From: Halichondria panicea
Lineage: Eukaryota > Porifera > Demospongiae > Suberitida > Halichondriidae
DNA: 64,000 bases
Assembly: GCF_963675165.1 (NCBI RefSeq)
Contig: NC_087389.1
Location: 3,346,830-3,410,829 of the forward strand
Direction of reading: 5' to 3'
This document shows, in pieces, positions 1-12,800 of this stretch (the stretch's first letter is position 1; every line of letters begins with the position of its first letter). A program made the translations under genes and the position numbers. The notes below the pieces were generated by a model that did not search any database, was not told the origin of the DNA, and saw nothing but the letters and a program-made list of their open reading frames with translations.

Positions 1-73
1 TGTATAATACAGCTTATTTGCTACATAATTATATCAACCAATCAATGCTGCATGTATACTGTTTTATTTGCAG

Positions 74-1625
74 TGCCTTTAGTGAGTACAACACAGAGCA
101 GTTTACTCCTGCCAAAGTTGGCGATGACTTGGTAAGGCTTGAGCTCTATATCATTGTTGTTTTACTAATGCTGGCAGAATCTGTTTAATTTGTTGTGTAT
201 CAGTACCACAGTACGTTAGTAATTAATATTATCGCTTGAATGTCATGAATGTAACTCGTTGTCATTGTTCTAGATTCTTGTGACAGCTGCTGGAAAGTTG
301 GAAGGATCACGGTTTATCGATCCTAGAGGCAAGAGGTCTTTCAAGTACGATCACCTCCGAAAGGTCTGGTTGCTACATTGCTGACACAAAAGTTGTGTGT
401 GTCAGATCCAAGTATATTCCTTTCTATTTTTATTTGTGTATACCGTAATACTATAGTGGGAAATCTTCATGAGGTGCAAAATTTCACGTTTTTCAAGGGC
501 AGTTCAGTTAGCGCAAAAATTATAACTGCATGCACACCAGTATTTCACATGCAAAGCTATTGATGAGTGTGGTTTCCTAGCATTGGAACACGAATATTAG
601 AACCCCCAAAAATGTATGCTGAGAGCTAGCAATTACCTACCTACATTACACGTGCAAAGGCGTGTTTCTACCATGTGCTTACATTATGTTGTTCCTCCTA
701 CTGCAGGAAGCTAGTGATCCACAACCAGCATCTACAGACAGCAAGGCTGAATCATACAGAGCTAATCTGGACAAGGCAATGCAGGCTTACGTGAAACAGC
801 ACTACCCAGAGGGTGTTGTTACTGTATGTGAATTTAACATTTAAATACTTTTTTTATTATGTAATCTTATATGTTTGTATAGGTGTATGGTACCTCATCT
901 GGTGCTAACATCAAGTTAACTGTGTGTATAGAGGACCACAAGTTCAGCCCAAGGAATTTCTGGTGAGTCAGTATTGTCATTGACCTTGTGGTGAAAAGTT
1001 GTGAATGCATAGGAATGGGCGCTGGAGGTCTGAGTGGTCTGTAAACTTCACACCTGGCGGTTCTGGGGAAGTTAAAGGCATCCTCAGGGTTCAAGTGAGT
1101 AATAATGGTGTTAACCGATCAATTGTTTGCACTCCATTGCTTAATCAACTTGTGCTGTAGGTTCATTACTATGAAGACGGCAATGTGCAACTAGTTTCCA
1201 ATAAAGAAGTGAAAGAATCTCTGAAAACAGGCGTGAGTACTACACTAAACTACGCCTTTAACCACAGTCACGTAGTATAGGTATTTGTGAGTAGTGTGTT
1301 TCCGTAAGTGGTTAGATATAGGTATTTGTGAAATAGTAGTGTGTTTCGAGCTAAATCTCTTTCTATGTAGAGTGAAGACTCCACAAGCAAAGACTTTGTG
1401 AAATTAATTGAACAAGCAGAAAATGAGTACCAGGTATAGTACTTACGCTATAAACAATGTTATTTGATGTTGTGTATCATGCAGACTGCTTTGGGAGAGA
1501 ACTACAAGACGATGAGCCAAACCACGTTCAAAGCACTGCGTCGACAACTTCCTGTCACACGTACCAAGGTTGACTGGAATAAAATTGCTGCTTATAACAT
1601 TGGCACCGAACTGAAAACGAAGTAA
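74..1625 (+). CDS. CAPZA: F-actin-capping protein subunit alpha (partial, 5' end outside window)
   Basis: This gene encodes the alpha subunit of the CapZ heterodimer, which caps barbed ends of actin filaments in the cytoplasm. Eight exons were assembled: 74-131, 274-363, 707-823, 883-962, 1013-1094, 1161-1232, 1371-1433 and 1485-1625. All have GT-AG borders and matching phases, and they encode 233 residues before TAA. CapZ alpha is normally about 286 residues, so roughly 50 N-terminal residues lie upstream of base 1. Diagnostic blocks are [13 protein letters not shown], [38 protein letters not shown] and the near-invariant [16 protein letters not shown] close to the C-terminus, where the actin-binding tail follows. 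Identity is certain. Whether it is a CAPZA1 or CAPZA2 equivalent cannot be asked, since that split is vertebrate-specific. Confidence 0.95.
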
Positions 1626-3880
1626 AAACTACTTATTTGAATGACATGCAGGATTGTAGCGTAGTTTTCCTATAGACATTTTGAGTGTGTTTGAACTTAT
1701 TTTAGGTGAGAGTGATTTGCTGTCGATTAGAGTGTTTCTTGTGCAGTCTAGGGTTTTCAAATAGTTTCTTCAATAATTTATTATGCCTCAGTGCACGTCT
1801 TCAATAATTATTATGCCTCTCAGTGCGCATGCATAATTATAATTATGTGTGGTAATGTGTGTTCAATAATTATTATGCCTCACATCACCTATAATTATAG
1901 ACATTTTGAATGTGTTTGAACTTACTTTAGGTGAGAGTGATTAGAGTTAGTGTTTCTGTACTGGGTTTCATATATAATTATGTGAAACAGAGTTTCTTCA
2001 ATAATTATGCCTCGGTGTGCATGTGGTATAGCTACTGCATGCATGTGTGTTCAATCATTACTATGCCTCAGTGCGCATATGCAAGTGCAGTATACGTAGT
2101 GTGGATGCATGTGTCTAGCTATACTATAGTACTCTACCGTTGCTTCTAATTATACATGCAGGTGCTAAGTATAGCAACTTAATTGTGTAATGGCTAACTA
2201 AAGCTTTGTTCTCGAGCACATTGCAGTCACTACCACATTGCATGCAGTCTTTAGACTTGTATACGAGCATATCCTTGTTCCCAGGCCAATCCGTCTCCAA
2301 TTGAACGCCTAGGAGTCGACCTATAGCATTCAATTGGGAACGAGGCTAATACGAATCTGCATGTAACTTAAAGCTAGTTATGCACTATAACGCTTAGGCT
2401 GCTGGAATACAAAAGCAATTAAGAAGTTAGGATAGAGCTGGAAAGCTCTAATTGTACGTGCTGTTTCATAGATAGATAGATACAGGGTTTTGCAGAATTC
2501 TTGCAACAGGGCTAAACAGACACAGCAATGACTTCCATATATGGAAGTCAACTGCTGACTTATAATAATAATATTATTATGCAATGGTCATCCTGAAATG
2601 TTGATGCATGTGAGACAGGAGCTAGCTGACAAAAGAAATTGCCAGAGGAGATTTGGTTACAATAATTATAACGCCTAAGGGGCAGGCCTTCTGTCTTCAC
2701 GCTTATATCAATATCAGCCAAGTTTGGAGGGTGTTTCGTTTATGAATGCTTACAACCTTATGAGCTGATCTATATGCTCTCTGGATATCTTTCAATTCAA
2801 ATAATTATACACATACCAGGGTATAAATTATGTCTGTCATACAGGATTTTGAAAAGTCACCAGAACACAAAAAAAAAGGTCAACAGTTATTTCAATACCC
2901 TGCCGGCTATGGACACTCAGTCGGAAGACTGAGTACCTGAATGCAAATTTTAGGGAGGGGGGGGGGCCGGGGATTGGAGCCAGAGGGGGATAATCATATC
3001 CCTGTATGCTGCATATACAATACATGTACAGTGCATCCAGCTTAGAGAGTAGACTACCACAAATTTGTGAGTAGCTGTACTTAAATGTAAATATCTTTCA
3101 ATTGGAACATTTCTAAGAAATTGTGCTGATACCATGCATGTACCAATGTGTAGGTGAATGACCAAGCTACAACATACTCAAATGGGTTTGTGGCGATTAA
3201 TAGAACAACAACAAATTGTTATAGTGGGTAATCGGTTTGAGTAATAAAACAGTAATCTTGTACAGCTAAGGTCCTAGACTTTATCACATAATTGTGCATG
3301 GAGTCTCAGAATATATGTACTGTAATGCATCTATCAATGCAAAGCCCCCCTTGTCCCGGGAGGGGCCGGGGGGGGGGTAGTGGGGCTTTGCATTGATAGG
3401 TGCATAACATGTAAACACCTTAAAGAATAATTTATAAACAACACTATAGCTATGGCACGGATTGAAAATCACTATCTAAGTACACAGAAACATATGCACA
3501 GACCAACCAGTGCAAAACTGCCGTCTTCGGGGATAAACAGGAAACCACACCCATATTTTATGTCCAATATGGTAAAGGTTGTTTGCAATGTTATTGCTAA
3601 TCGTTAATCATACTGCCATCATCTGGCTTGTACATCTTGCTTTCAGCAAGTTCCTTAGTTTCTTGAACTAAAAATATAGGGTGTTCATACAGACAATAAA
3701 TGAACAATACATGAACATACTATCTATATATAATTCCTTGATATAGCTATAAATAGTAATTTGAATTTGAATGAACCTCCCACCAGAGGACAACCTCCGA
3801 AAAGAGGACAAAAGCTCTGCTCCCAAAGTGTCCTTTATTCGGAGGTTCCACTGTATGCACGCCATGCATGGTGCTCAATT
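1626..3880. repeat. Convergent intergenic region between CAPZA and KLHL18, with local repeats
   Basis: No coding exon was found here. A block near 1668-1720 (TTTTGAGTGTGTTTGAACTT...) recurs at about 1897-1945, and between about 1760 and 2070 the phrase TTCAATAATTATTATGCCTC recurs at least four times with variations, so the region looks locally duplicated. A G-rich tract lies at about 2953-2967. A hairpin element follows at 3326-3403. The right part, from about 3480 to 3880, is probably 3' UTR of KLHL18, although no clear polyadenylation signal was identified. Confidence 0.5.
3326..3403. repeat. Hairpin with C-rich/G-rich centre
   Basis: The left arm reads TGCATCTATCAATGCAAAGC and continues CCC. 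The right arm reads GGGGCTTTGCATTGATAGG and ends TGCA. They form an inverted repeat of about 22 bp around a GC-rich loop with a run of nine G. It looks like a very small foldback MITE, but no family could be named. Confidence 0.6.
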
Positions 3881-6800
3881 TTAATCCCTCAGTAACACGG
3901 CTACTCCTACACCACCTTGATGAGTTTGCATTGCTGGTGCTGCAGACCAAACTTCACTGTCAGTGTTGAAAACTTCCACAGAATTTAGATTTGACAAACC
4001 GTTATAGCCGCCAATAGCGTAAATATTCTTAGCTATTGCAGCTACACCAACACGACCTGCATTCATAATAACAACTATAAACGTGAAAATATTTTAACGT
4101 ATTACTTACTTCGACTGCACGCCATTGGAGGCAGCATAAACCACTGATTGCTGTCGGGATCATAATACTCGGCAGTATTTAAAAATGTTTGCCCATCATA
4201 TCCACCAACACTAGAGATAAATTATACAATAATTATGACTATTAGGTGTGACAATTTGTACCTGTAAAGAAACTTGTTGTTCGATGTCACTCCAACTCGA
4301 CACCTCCGTGTATTCATAGGAGTTACCATTGTCCACACTGCTGATACCGGATCATATTGTTCAACGGTATTGAATATTGACAAGCCATCATGTCCACCTG
4401 TAAAATCACAACGTAACATTCAAAGTTTCGGAGAAAGCAAGGGTTACTCCTCATGAAATTAGCTATATATAGATGGTGCTGTGCACATGTGGATATATGG
4501 GGCTATAATTATAGAGCTATATAGACAGTAATTTGTACAGTAACAGTAATTTGGTACGCACAGTACAGTAATTTGGTAGGCAATGTGATTTTTGAGATGA
4601 ATCTCAGAGCACAAATATTTTATAAGCAACTTTGATCACCTTTACCTGTAGTGCAAGCAGCCCCGAAAATAATATCCACGAACTGACTACACCACGAATG
4701 GTTTGACCCCTGGAACACTACTAGCTAAAGTCTATTTGTGTTGAGTTGACCTTCATAAAGTTGTCATAACTTAATTGTCATACTTTACTGAAATTCAAAG
4801 TTTCATATACCATTGGATTTCTTGTTAAAAAGCGTTTCTATCTATATGCTGTAGAGCTGGTAAGCTCAAACTAGTTAAAAGTTAGCATTTTCCATGTAGA
4901 TGTCCCAGGCATACTTGTCCACCACACAAAGCGTAAATGAAGCCATAATTTACCACATAACTTTCGGGGTCGACTCAACGCAAATAGACTTTAGTACGCT
5001 AAAATTGCTTGTTATACTCATAATATGGGATTAATAGCATAATTATTTCTCATATTGTACTCTTAACTATAGTAGTAATTATGCCTCGGTGCGCATGTGC
5101 AAGCGAGATATACGGTAGTGTGTGTGTGTGTGTGTGTGTGTAGACTACTTACAGCTGCTCAAGGATCAATGATCAATAAAGTGCAAAGTAAGAGTTTCCA
5201 TATAATTATAGGCTTCTAGTCATGGATATTAATTCGTGGATTTGCAAATTCGTTCTCTATAGTATTGCTTACTTGGAATGCGCCTTTTCAGAAGAGTGCG
5301 TAGAAAAACTTGTCCATGGAGTGTTGCTACTCTACTTAGTAATTTGCTCTGCACTAAAACGCTGGCTATTGGTAGCTGCAAGAGTGAGAAGAGAGCTGCA
5401 AGGCTCTGCTGATAATTTATGATGCAACCATTCATATAAACGTGGACTTTTGGCATCGATCGTTTTTAACAATAATCATGGCCGATCATTACCCACTCCA
5501 TGTTTTTCTCTGTGTGGTTCTGGATTCTGCCGCATGCAGCAACATTTATTAATGCAAAAATGTTCATCATGATATAATGTGTGTTATTGCTATGTTATGT
5601 AGCTTTGACACCTCCACCGCGGTGCTTTCATTAATAACTATTATTGCTGATCATGTGACCTACAGCCAATAACATCCAGTCATGTGACTGTACTATAAAC
5701 TTTTATTAGTGTGCAGTAACAACTTATTGCATGCATACTTCTTTATTGCACACTTTTTTCTAATACTCGTGATTCATCACCATTCAAGTCATCTCAAAAG
5801 TGCAGCTTGAAGTTAGGTAGCCTTTTCTAGTCTGAAACTAGCTTGAACAGGGTTTTCAGCTTCGTGAAGAAATAATCAGCAATAAATGAAACCTTTATTA
5901 TAACACACTTAGCTAGCCGACATGTTTTAATGCTGGTGCACTCAGATAAATGCAATAATGTTCGAGGTTACGTAATGTTCGAGCGTACATCCTCGTGCAC
6001 ACATTAAAACACTTAATGCTAGCTAATTAAGTTTGATATAAATATTACTTATACTGATTAAATTATAGTCACGCAACAACTTACCTACTACATAAATGTG
6101 CTTCCCTAAAACACTAGCTCCAGCTGCACTTCGGCAAGTATGCATGGACGGCTCCTTATGCCATTGATCAATGTTCACGTCATACCTGCATGCACATCCC
6201 AAATTAATTATGCCATACAGCTAGACACAATTTAGCATTTTTCTCTCACACTATTATAATACTGAAAACTTCACCTCTCCATGGTACTGAGTGAGTTATT
6301 GCCATCATACCCGCCAACGACATAAACACTGCTACCCATAACTGCAATGCTTAGAGCACTTCGTCTGGAAGTCATTGAAGACTTAACTTTCCATTCATCT
6401 ACCTACATGAATTATAGGAGCATCTAACTGTGTAGAAGAGCTGTTGTATACAGTATTCAGTATTACTAGAATGTTTTGCGAGCATCAAACATTTGCGAAC
6501 TTTGCGAGGGTTGATCAATGTGCAACAATAAAATCCGCAAAACACGATCCTTGTCAAAACGCAATAGTTAGATCGCAAAGGGTTAACTTTTTTGCTGATT
6601 TGGTTCATTCGCAAAGGTTTTTCACCAGCAAAATATTTTAGTAATATGTTAGTTAAGTGGTTTGACAAAATATCTCCATAATTAACATGATCAGACAAGG
6701 TAACAGCTAGCATGCCCAAAGAGTCCTTCCAGATGGATATCACCAGCTATATAGCTATCATGCACTGTACAAGCTAACTAGCTCAATAGATAAACAAAAT

Positions 6801-9800
6801 TAGCTCTCTAATAACCTTTGCATAATTGGAAAAGCGCTTCAATTCGAGTATAAAAAGCCTGCAGTTGAGCATACGCTTATAGTCAAGTAAGCGCTAATAA
6901 TCCAGTTTCTACGGTACTACACCTTAGAGATAACAGCTATTCTGAGTAACTTTAGGAAGTCATATGCTCCTTCCCTTTACGTGCTCCTGATATAATATCT
7001 GCATAATAGCAAGCAACCTTACATACCTTTGAGTCATAGCACTCAACGGTAGCAAGTCGAGAAGTACCGTCATAGCCTCCAAATGCAAATAACTTATCAT
7101 CAACAACAGCAACCCCCACGCGACTCCTTAGAGTACCCATTGGTGTAATAGATTCCCAGGTCTCTGAAGACGAATCAAACCTGTAGTATTACAATATAGG
7201 AACAATTGATGAGGATCTACTGTGCACTCAATGTGTCAGCATATAAAGTACTTGTACCATGATGTGTATGAACGTGCAACAAAGGAAAACAACCAAAGTG
7301 TCCATACAAATCCCATACACACTAGCCAGCCAGCAGGGTCTATGGAGGATAGGCCCCTGTCGACTGTGCTGAATTTGATCCTAATCATACATGTACATGC
7401 AGATAGAAGAGAGAGAGAGATTGGAAACAGAGCACCCTCGTGGTACATACATGCATACTTTCCGTGTTTCCGTTTCCCCGCAGTTTAAATGTGAAAGCTA
7501 ATTAAAACATGACTAAAATTGTTTTTTGCCTGTAAAAATCTACGGGCCGTTCTGTCGTCATATTATGGGACACAGGATACTACTTTATTTACGCTATAAT
7601 CATAAATACTATATAATTATAGGTACATGTACACAAGATTGAAGCATGAACTCTTCATGCAATGTACCTCTAGATACTTGCACAACTATTTTCTCAATTT
7701 CACACCATCATGGGGCATTAATGTTCAGGGTTTCTGACAACAAGTTTCCCGGGTTTTTGCGGGAGTTTTAGAAGCGTAACACAGCATGCAGAGCCACTAC
7801 GTAGACTTCAATACATCAACCATCACGTGAACCGCTTCCGTTGCCAATTATAATCTCTCTCGATCCTTTCTATCTATGGAATTACAGTAGACTCTCTCGT
7901 TAATCCGACCACCCTTGGGACAGTACAGCTAGCTTGGTAGGAACAGCGAGGCCGGTGCCCGCATTTCAGAAAATAGCTGCCGCTAAAAAACTACCCTACC
8001 TCGAATCTAATGACTAATTTTGCGGTTCTGTCTCGAGGTCTATTTATGTGTAATTCAATTTTATCTGCCAAATCACAAATGCCGTAAAAAACACACAAAA
8101 TTACATTCAACCTAGCCAGTATATAGAATAGCGAGTGGCCGTATTTCAGGCGAGTTTTTTGTAGTAAACATCTACTACTATACCAATCCTTACCAAACCA
8201 AATTTCCGGTACTTCAGAGAGCCGGTATAGCGAGAGTCTACTATATTAAACCGAGGCGCGTGGGCAGCTACGGGTTATAATCAGAGGAGGTCCGACAACC
8301 GTGCGCCTAATATTTTTTGCTGAATCAGCATTTTCATATAACTTTCCTGGAGGTACATGTTGCACTCCTCCTAGACTTACTTCTCTATCTTGTAGTTTTA
8401 GTGCTAATCGCATGATGTGCTACATGTATTAGTGACTGGAGAGTGTACAGAAATTAATCCCGTATCACATCCGGTCAAGCACTGGAGTTTGCAGAATGTT
8501 TGCAACACACCAGTAAAAAGCGTTAAGCGTTACGCGTTCCTTATATGGAATATGTGTACACAATGTGGTTTCTTTTACTTAGCCTCCTTCGCAGCCTTTC
8601 CTTTTTCTGTTCTTTGTCACACAGGTAAGAATTGGAGGAACAATGAAAGAAAGAACGAACCGTCCAAGAAAAAGGAGAGCCTGCCCCGTTAAGTCTGATG
8701 ATCTGCTACTGACATAGCCAAGCGTGGGCAAGAGTAAACTGCAATATCTGTCCTCCCACACACTGTGACACAATACTTGGAGCGTATTTACCAGGAACTA
8801 GAGGCAAAGTAGTGTGTGAAGCTAGCTACAGAACTAGAACAGTATAATGTAGACTTTTACTAAGTTAGCTCTACAAGATAAAGCATGAAAGGCTAGAGTA
8901 CTGATAATAGCCCTGTCAAAGGACCTGGGCAAAGAAGGAACCTATCCCAGATCCCGGACAACTCACAGCAACAGGCCCGGATTAAGGGGGTGGGTTTCAG
9001 GGGTTGCAACCCCCCCAAACACTCACAAAAACTAGCTCAACCTACACTTGTGTTGCTTGTGGCTAAATGAGAGCAATGTGGTTACTTACAAGCTGTGAAC
9101 TATGAAGTATTAGTATGAGTACAAGTCCACAGCAGTGAATACACAATAATTGTCATTCCACACATACCGTTCACGTATACATGACAAGGCACCTAGCTGT
9201 AGTAGACTGTAGTAGATTTGTAAGTACCCGTGTACTTTGATGTCAATTACAATTAAGGGGGCGTGGTCAAACATTTTGTGCGCTCGCTAACACGCACTTT
9301 TGTTTCATAACCCCCCTATAAATTTTTGGCTGGATCCGCCCCTGCAGCAATACTTCTAACATGCCAAAATTGAACAGATCCTCCCTTCATGTCATCAGAA
9401 GGAATGTTTTAGTCCAATTAAGAAGAAGCTATAGATCGCCCTGGTAAAATCACACTATCCAGGGCAAGGGCAACCAATTTTATCCTCGGATAATTACAGC
9501 AGAACTACAGACTACAAGACTCGCCTTATCAAACTCAATATGCTCCCACTCTCTCTATTGTTTGAGCTTCAAGACCTCACATTCGATAACGTTCCTAGTC
9601 GAGTGTCTCAAATTACAGCAGACAATGTAGACCCTGAGTGCTTATCTTGCAGGTATTATTTCCGCATCCACTATAGAGCTGGTTCTACTGCCATGAAGTT
9701 TCCAAAAGGAGCAGAACCTCTAAAACTACTACAATAGGATTGCACGACAATTGGACCCTATCGATCTAACATCATCAATACAATCTATTACATGTATCGA

Positions 9801-12800
9801 ACTAAGGGAACATTCGACATTAGTGCTCGTGCCCCTGTGGAAACTGTCTCATGCACACAAATTAGTCTCACTCTGTCAGTATTCGTGAGATCACAACCTT
9901 GCAACATTGTCATGTCATTCTCACAAAGACTAGACTACTGCTCAATAATAATATACTCAAGCCTCAAGGATAGGCTCAAGGATAGATGTTTAGTCTTTAT
10001 TATGCTAGCTAGGTAAGCCATCGTCTATGATATGTCCAGACTGGCTACAGCTTTTACATGTACATGTTTTATAAGTGAGTCTGCAATGCGTAGGCATCCT
10101 GTGGCTTTGTTTCCTGTAAGGCTCCGCCTATCCACTTAAAGCCCACGCTCATTTTCACTGTGCCACCACTGTGCCACCGTCACGCGACTTAGCGAGGCAG
10201 GTTCTTCTTTTTCTTGGGCGGTTCATTCTTTCTTTCTTTGTTCCTCCAGTTCTTACCGTATTTTATCTTATTGACCTGTGTGACAAAGAACAGAAAAAGG
10301 AGAGGCTGCGAAGGAGGCTATCCTTTACTACTTACATGTAAGTGTAGGAGCATTTTCCATACAAGGACTCACAACTCTCAACACTTTATTCATGTGTTTC
10401 AAAGATTCTGTAAATTGCACATCGTCATTGACAGCGTGCAATTACCTGTCAAGTAATTGCACGCTGTCAATGACGTATTGTTTTCAAATAACGGCTGCGT
10501 GGCTGAAAATGTTAAGAAAACTGCAGAGAACTTCATAATACGTATAATGGTTACTCGTGCAATATGGGATTAATAGCACGAGTAACAAGCAATGGCAAGG
10601 CTACTAATTGCGCGAGGCGTAGTACCCATACTATTAACGAGTGTTGCAAGTGCGCGCTTGCTAATGCCTCTCGCCATGTTTTTGCTTTCGCTCAGTGTTA
10701 TAGAAGAGGTAAATAATTTGCACAGAGTAAGAGAGAATGTAAGCACAGACAGTAGTATAGCACAGACAGTACAGTATATAAACAACTAATACTGAGAAGA
10801 AAAGACTTGTGTACATGTATCTATTGTTACCAGACTTGTGTACATGAATCTATTGTTATCTAGTCTATAATTATTGTATCATTTATTTTGTGGCTTACCG
10901 CTACCAGGCCTCAAGAAAAAGAACATGAAGAAGTAAGTTGATTCTGCCACTGGATTCTCAAACATGTGGGGAGGAGCTCGCATGCCCATTGCATCCACAG
11001 GAATAATTAAAGGGTGTGTCCAAAGAGATCAAGTTCTACTATCAGAGGAGGAACGCCAGGGTCAATAGGGTCACGTTTAATGAAGGGTTAAGCATTCTTG
11101 TTCTGGGTTCTTGACCTTTGCTGCATATAGCAGCTTAGCGCTTCTGTTCTTTATTTGCTTGCTTGGAAAGCTTACTATACCTAGATCTATCCAGTGCAGT
11201 AAGCCAGTACATCAAAATTTATACCCTAGCCACGGAAGGCTAATTTCCATATCTTGTGGTTTCGAAGAATGCAATAAAAGGTCAAAGGTTGCAATTAAAT
11301 CCTGGATCTCCTCTCTCAAGCTGATTCCTCTGGGGCGCGATAGCTCAACCAATTTCTGTTGTGATTATAAAGAGGATCAAGCTATTGGTGGTGTATAAAC
11401 TCAGGGGCGCGAGGGTAAACTCAGTTTTACATGTAAAACATAGGGCCATGTGGTGTTTTAATTAGTGATCGACCTTTTGACACTGGCATTCCTCCTCTGG
11501 GCTGCTACTATAGCTAGCTGTTTTAACAGATCTTTTCTAACTCTTGTAGCTAATAAAAGCTAGCGCTTTAGTGCAAGGCTAACTCATGTGTTGAATAGAA
11601 AGTTTGTGCAAACAGATGATGCCATATGAAGGATTCTGAAGAGACTGCAACAGCCTTCAATGTGAGTCAAACTAGCCATAACTCAAAAAAGAAGCTTTAG
11701 TTTGCTAATCCACGAATCAAAATCCAAGAGAACGTGGCTAGAAGCCTATAAAGAAGCTATTATTTTTCGTCGCATTGCAACCGTTGAGCAGTTACAGTTG
11801 GAACAGACACACACACACACACACAGTCAGCATTTACCGTATCCCTCGTGCGGCTACGCCTCGAGGCATAATTATTACCCGAGGCACACATGGGCGGCCA
11901 TGGGTATAGTAGCACGTTGGTTTGTTTGTAATAATTATGTGAGTCTACTCACCTGGATGCCATAGCACTGCGTTTACAGCATAGATATATAGCCTCCAAA
12001 CAATAAGTTAATTAGTTTAAAAGTGGCATATTTCGATGTTAAAGTTTCGTTGTTGTATAAAAGTGAGCAAAAGCTAAGAAGCTTAAACTTGCACGTAGCT
12101 CTACACGCGACCTTTATTCGAGGTGGATCTACATACTTGCAGTTGAAGTGATCTTTACCGGTCTCTATTAAAAGTAACTTCTTTAATCCTCGGTTTCTGT
12201 CAACAGCCGAGGGTTAGCACATCAGTGCTCTAGTACTAATTACATTTGTGGTGTTTTTCATGGCTGTTTTAACCCTTTGCAGTTGTGTGTACTCCCTTGG
12301 GCTCCGCCTTAGAGAATACAATGAACTGATCTTGGGTACAAACCTAATATTATTTATAGCAGTGCACAACTACAATTATTACACACACGTGCATGGCCCA
12401 TTATCATACCTTTCTACAGAGGACAGTGTAGCACCTAGAGAATTTAATCCACCGACAGCATATATTGTGCCAGTATCAATGTAGCATTTTCTAGCACGTC
12501 GTTTCTCAGATGATATGATTCCACTGCGCTCAGGTAGCAAATATATAATAAGAGCTTCATCGAGGAGATCTCGGCATTCCAAGGAATTATTTATGAGCTT
12601 GTTTGATTTCACTTTGTCTACCAATATTTCAGGAGACATCAACGGTAACCTTATCTTACTTAATAATGTTGGTAACAGAGCGCTCCGACTTTGCACATCA
12701 AAGTTAACCCATCGTAAAGCCGAATCGTACACATCTTCCTCTCCGTTCACTCGCAGATCATCCTTGCACAGGAAATTAAGCACCTGGGGCAACGTCAGAG

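Larger units (their letters stand above)
8581..10319. mobile_element. 1.74 kb element with ~120-bp terminal inverted repeats
   Basis: The left arm at about 8581-8697 starts AGCCTCCTTCGCAGCC. It matches, in reverse complement, the right arm at about 10190-10319, which ends GGCTGCGAAGGAGGCT. The right arm carries a ~17 bp extra segment. The interior is mosaic, with a smaller TIR element at 8972-9344 and a degraded LINE-like stretch at about 9360-10010, so it may be a foldback element that captured insertions. Compact relatives occur at 14707-14832 and, as a fragment, at about 37010-37046. No clear target duplication was seen. Confidence 0.6.
7181..12409. repeat. KLHL18 intron 1: 5.2 kb of nested repeats
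   Basis: No supported exon was found between the BTB-BACK exon and the second kelch exon. From right to left it holds a family B fragment (about 11868-12234), a (CA)n tract near 11806-11824, a repeat block at 10550-10700 related to 61705-61800, a perfect hairpin at 10423-10475, a 1.74 kb TIR element (8581-10319) with nested insertions, and a pogo-like MITE (7885-8243). The stretch 10800-11690 shows nothing recognisable. Confidence 0.6.

Noticed and set aside
11111..11398. A 95-codon frame in KLHL18 intron 1
   Set aside because: The hydrophobic start looks like a signal peptide, but there is no family match, no splice support and the region is repetitive on both sides.
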